Assembly: GCA_009741485.1 (NCBI GenBank)
Contig: CM019220.1
Span: 32,966,579 to 33,030,578 of the forward strand
DNA: 64,000 bases
From: Malurus cyaneus samueli
Taxonomy: Eukaryota > Chordata > Aves > Passeriformes > Maluridae
Reading direction: 5' to 3'
Part shown: positions 60,796 to 64,000 of the stretch, in pieces
Position numbering within the stretch: the first letter of the stretch is position 1
Layout: every line of letters starts with the position of its first letter
Notes under the pieces: generated by a model
The model's database searches: none
What the model saw: the letters and a program-made list of their open reading frames with translations, nothing else
Told to the model about the DNA's origin: nothing
Position numbers and translations under genes: made by a program

Positions 60796-63362
60796 GTAAG
60801 TGCAAGTGCCTCCAAAATAATCTTGGTGTCACATGGAGCATCAACCGGACCTTGTTATTGTAGATAATTCTTTCTTCAATAAAAACAGTGAAAATTAGTC
60901 AAAATTTCAGTTAAGTCCTTGTTTACTTTTTGCATCACCTTGACTAGTCTCCACACCTTGTATGGCAACCTTGCATTTCATCATGTTTCATGCTGACACA
61001 GATCAGGCTCAATGGCCAATACCTCATCCACCAAGACATGTAAGTAGTATAAGTAGTATACTCATGTGAGTAAGCCTGTCCTTCTCTTGTGTGCCTCAGA
61101 TATTGATGAAGATGATGGAACTTGCACTGATATTCTCAATAGGTACAGTATTCCTCATATACAACAGGAGGTCTTCATGTGAAAAGAAGAAATGTACATG
61201 TATACAGCGTGGAATTGCATTCAGCTGTGAATGACATAATGGAAAATCAGATTTTTACTTCTCATGTTACCACTCTACAATGAATATCTTCTCATTTTTA
61301 GATATTTAGGCAGCTGTTAAAACAGGGCTTAATGTATTTCTCCCACATCATTAATTATGCAATACTTTGTTCAACCACCCTTTCATCTTGGGGAATAAAA
61401 ATACCAAATGTTTTGTGCTGTGTAGTCCTTCTGTAAGGAGAAAGTTGCATGAGCAAAATATTCCAGGAGTCTTCATAGAAAAGGTTTTATTTCAAATCAC
61501 TAAGAAAAATGGAAGAGCAAATAGGTAATCTGTTATTATATGCTATAACCTGTGGAGGGGTTTGAGGTTTACAGCACTTTTTTCTTTTCTTTGGAATAAA
61601 GATGTGAACATAAAGTAAAATATAATTTAATGATGATAGGAATAATTTGAAGTATCAGCCCTTAATGAACTTTCCAGGTCTGTGTCATATTTATCTTGCC
61701 TCCATTTCTGTGGAGTGCAAGCAGCATGAGGTTTCTTTCCCTTTGGTTCACACAGAATTATTTTCAGCAAGCAATAGGCTTATTCCCATTTAAAAAAAAA
61801 AATATAAAGTTTAATATTGTAAATTCAGTGTAAAATAACATGACCTTTAGTGCCTACACTTCTAATTTCAAGAAATGCTGCAAAACAGTACACTGGAAAA
61901 AAGACTGTAATATTTGTTGCCCTCTAAGAAAAAAGAAAATTATTGTTTCTGTGTTAAAAGAACGGGATTGAGTCATATCAGGGTTCAAATAAGGAACAAA
62001 GTCAAACCCAAAGCATGAGATTATTCCTTCTGAACTTTTTTAATGTTATGTAAGTAGTATTTAAATTCCATAGGACAGTACAAGTATCATGCCAATCTTC
62101 CTTAACAAATGAGAAATTAAAGTATCATATTACTTGCTTCAAGTGGAAAAATATTGCATTATTAATGTCTTGCACCACAAGTCTTGAAAAAGTAACCCTC
62201 TCTAGGGCTCCCTCCCCTTTGCTATGTTGAGTTCATTTTAACAGGGAATCTGCTTTCAATCTTTATGGCAAATGCACATTAAGGTACATATTAAATAAAA
62301 TATAAACTTTGTGAATGATGTCATATTTGGAAACTCTAAGTCTGTATCAATTAGACCCTGTACTGGCACCTAGAAGATATTCTTCCGTGCAATTATGCTT
62401 TCATCCCAAGTCACAAAATCCATCTGCACAAGAGGAATATCTGCACCCCTCATTTTAAACCCCTGTATCTTCTCCCAAAATGACAGTTCTGGTTTTACTG
62501 CTTGGTTCTTTTTCCTTTTCTTTAGGACTTTTGAGTCCTTACAAGAGACAAACTACTTCCATTTCCATAGATTACACTGGTTGTGCTACAAATAAGTATT
62601 TATAGTCAGAGCGGTGACTAACATTTCAATAACAATGTAGGTTGGAAACAGTAAGGCAAAACAGTGTGAAGGTTGTAAATACTCAGTAGCTCAAGCCAAA
62701 CACCATCTTTTCAATTTTCTTTTTTAAATCATCTGATTCTAGTATAGTTCAGTGTTGTAAAACACAAAGTGCCTCCACACTAAGGTGAGCTAACTCTAGC
62801 TACAAAATTTTTCCTTGTAAGATTTGATTGTGCTACATGCTGTCTAGCACAATGACTACCCTTTGTAATTAGTCCAATCCATGCAAGTGTTAATGGGTTC
62901 TATTTGTTGCAGAGTAAAAAGAGAAGACTACAATTACATGATTTCAGGGAGGGCATTCTCTTCCTGTAACTGTTGTTTGCTGGCATTACTTGTAGCTCAA
63001 GTATGTGTGTAAAGGGTTAGAGTTCATATTGTGAGCTTTACTTGTTGTAACTCCTGATACTTAAGTGGCAGAACTTACTGTACAGCCTCAATGTCTATCT
63101 AATTGAAATACCTTCATNNNNNNNNNNNNNNNATATATATTCCTGTTAATGTCCATCACAGTGGCTCCACTGATCTTTTTTCCTTTGGTTTCATTTTCCT
63201 TCTAGTAATGAAGTCTGGAGATACATGGGTGGCTTTTCAAGACCTATCACTTTAACAGAAGTCTTTACCAGGGGACTCAAGTGGGGAGTTGCAGCTTTCG
63301 TCATAGCTCTGGGCATTGAATATACACTCTTTCCTCCAAAGAAGAATGGAGGCCATCATTGA
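60650..63362 (+). CDS. NDUFB3: NADH dehydrogenase 1 beta subcomplex subunit 3 (complex I B12)
   Basis: NDUFB3 is a supernumerary subunit of respiratory complex I in the mitochondrial inner membrane, part of the membrane arm. It is structural, not catalytic. Two exons (60650-60795, 63206-63362) give 303 bp: 100 residues plus stop, against 98 in human. The N-terminus has a His-Gly run (HGHGHGHD) followed by [19 protein letters not shown] and [20 protein letters not shown], the family signature. One hydrophobic membrane segment follows ([17 protein letters not shown]), and the C-terminus is short, basic and His-tipped (PPKKNGGHH). There is no cleavable presequence, as usual for this subunit. The HxH motifs match the known substrate pattern of the histidine methyltransferase METTL9, for which mammalian NDUFB3 is a reported substrate. 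Confidence 0.97.
60796..63205 (+). other. NDUFB3: NDUFB3 intron 2
   Basis: GT-AG phase 2 intron of 2410 bp, including the 15-N gap. No gene or transposon was recognised. Confidence 0.85.
63118..63132. other. Assembly gap (15 N)
   Basis: A run of 15 N followed by ATATATATAT, in NDUFB3 intron 2. An AT microsatellite probably broke the assembly. No coding sequence is affected. Confidence 0.95.
63206..63362 (+). CDS. NDUFB3: NDUFB3 coding exon 2 with stop
   Basis: Acceptor TTCCTTCTAG, phase 2 in, TGA at 63360-63362. It encodes [20 protein letters not shown] and the transmembrane segment, ending KKNGGHH. Confidence 0.96.
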
Positions 63363-63800
63363 AGATCAAATATGACAACTTAATACTAATCACGAGCTGA
63401 AACATACATAAGCCTGCTGCTCACTTTGTGCTTATAACATGCCTATTAAAGTCTATCACAGGCAAACCCATGTTTCTTTGATTTTATTATATTTTGTGAA
63501 AGGATCAAAAAATATGGCCAGAGTAATTTAACTGGCTTCGATCTGGGGGGAAAAAACAACCCAAGACGGCTCTTGGCTTTGCTGTACCATCCTTTCAAGA
63601 GCAAGACAAACTATCAGACTAGTTCATTTCAAGTCCTGCCAACATACTGTTAAACGAAATTGAGAAATTTGTTGCTTTTAAGAGAAAATTTGTACCATAT
63701 TTATTACAGGTTTAATAACTTACTTCCCAGTAAGTGGTAATGAATGCCTTGTCACTATTTGCTCTTATGTCTCAAAATAAATATTACCTTAAAGCTTTAA
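63363..63800 (+). other. NDUFB3: NDUFB3 3' UTR
   Basis: AT-rich sequence after the stop. ATTAAA at 63445-63450 and AATAAA at 63776-63781 are candidate polyadenylation signals. The first would give a UTR of about 100 bp, the second about 440 bp. Beyond 63800 to the window end nothing was recognised. Confidence 0.6.
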
Positions 63801-64000
63801 AAACTATTCCAGACTGCGTCAAAGTATATGAAAATACCAAAGCTTATATTTAACCCTATTGAACAGTTAATTAGCTTGGCAGACACTATGCACCAGAATA
63901 ATCTGCTGTGTAATATCCAGACATCAAAAATTACATTGCTGCCACATTTGCTTAGTAAAGTAGAATCAAATGTTTAACTCAGCAATAACTCTACCTTATC

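Overview
The window is ordinary nuclear DNA from a vertebrate, most likely a bird. The coding exons are split by GT-AG introns, two CpG islands mark promoters, and a truncated CR1 retrotransposon lies near 41.4 kb. Three protein-coding genes are recognisable from their translated exons. Their order and orientation (ORC2 minus, HYCC2 minus, NDUFB3 plus) match what I recall of human 2q33.1. No prokaryotic or viral gene, CRISPR array, rRNA or tRNA was seen.

Region 1 (1-7663, minus strand) is the 5' part of ORC2, a subunit of the origin recognition complex. Eight coding exons total 792 bp (264 codons) and keep one frame throughout. They encode the disordered N-terminal region with CDK-type TP sites. 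The conserved ATPase-like and winged-helix part lies beyond the left edge. The start codon is in a CpG island (about 7.2-8.45 kb) whose distal part is a GC-rich minisatellite.

Region 2 (about 8.5-58.9 kb, minus strand) is HYCC2 (FAM126B), a hyccin-family adaptor of the plasma-membrane PI4KA complex. Ten constitutive coding exons sum to 1584 bp (527 residues plus stop). There is a 3' UTR of about 7.2 kb and several likely 5' UTR exons, one carrying a short upstream ORF. The 5' UTR intron is about 18 kb. An in-frame 168-bp phase 1/phase 1 candidate cassette exon lies at 21150-21317.

Region 3 (about 59.3-63.8 kb, plus strand) is NDUFB3, an accessory subunit of mitochondrial complex I, complete in two coding exons (100 residues) after a non-coding first exon. 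HYCC2 and NDUFB3 diverge from one CpG-island promoter (58.55-59.6 kb) with two CCAAT boxes and tandem ETS cores.

The assembly shows defects. There are three single-N joins, two of them flanked by exact direct duplications that look artefactual, one 15-N gap, and a perfect 48-bp tandem array next to another single N. The three genes are functionally unrelated (DNA replication, lipid-kinase targeting, respiration), so their proximity reflects conserved synteny and shared promoters, not a pathway. I found no convincing new biological system. The best leads are the HYCC2 cassette exon, the compact promoter and 3'-end junctions, and the uORF.
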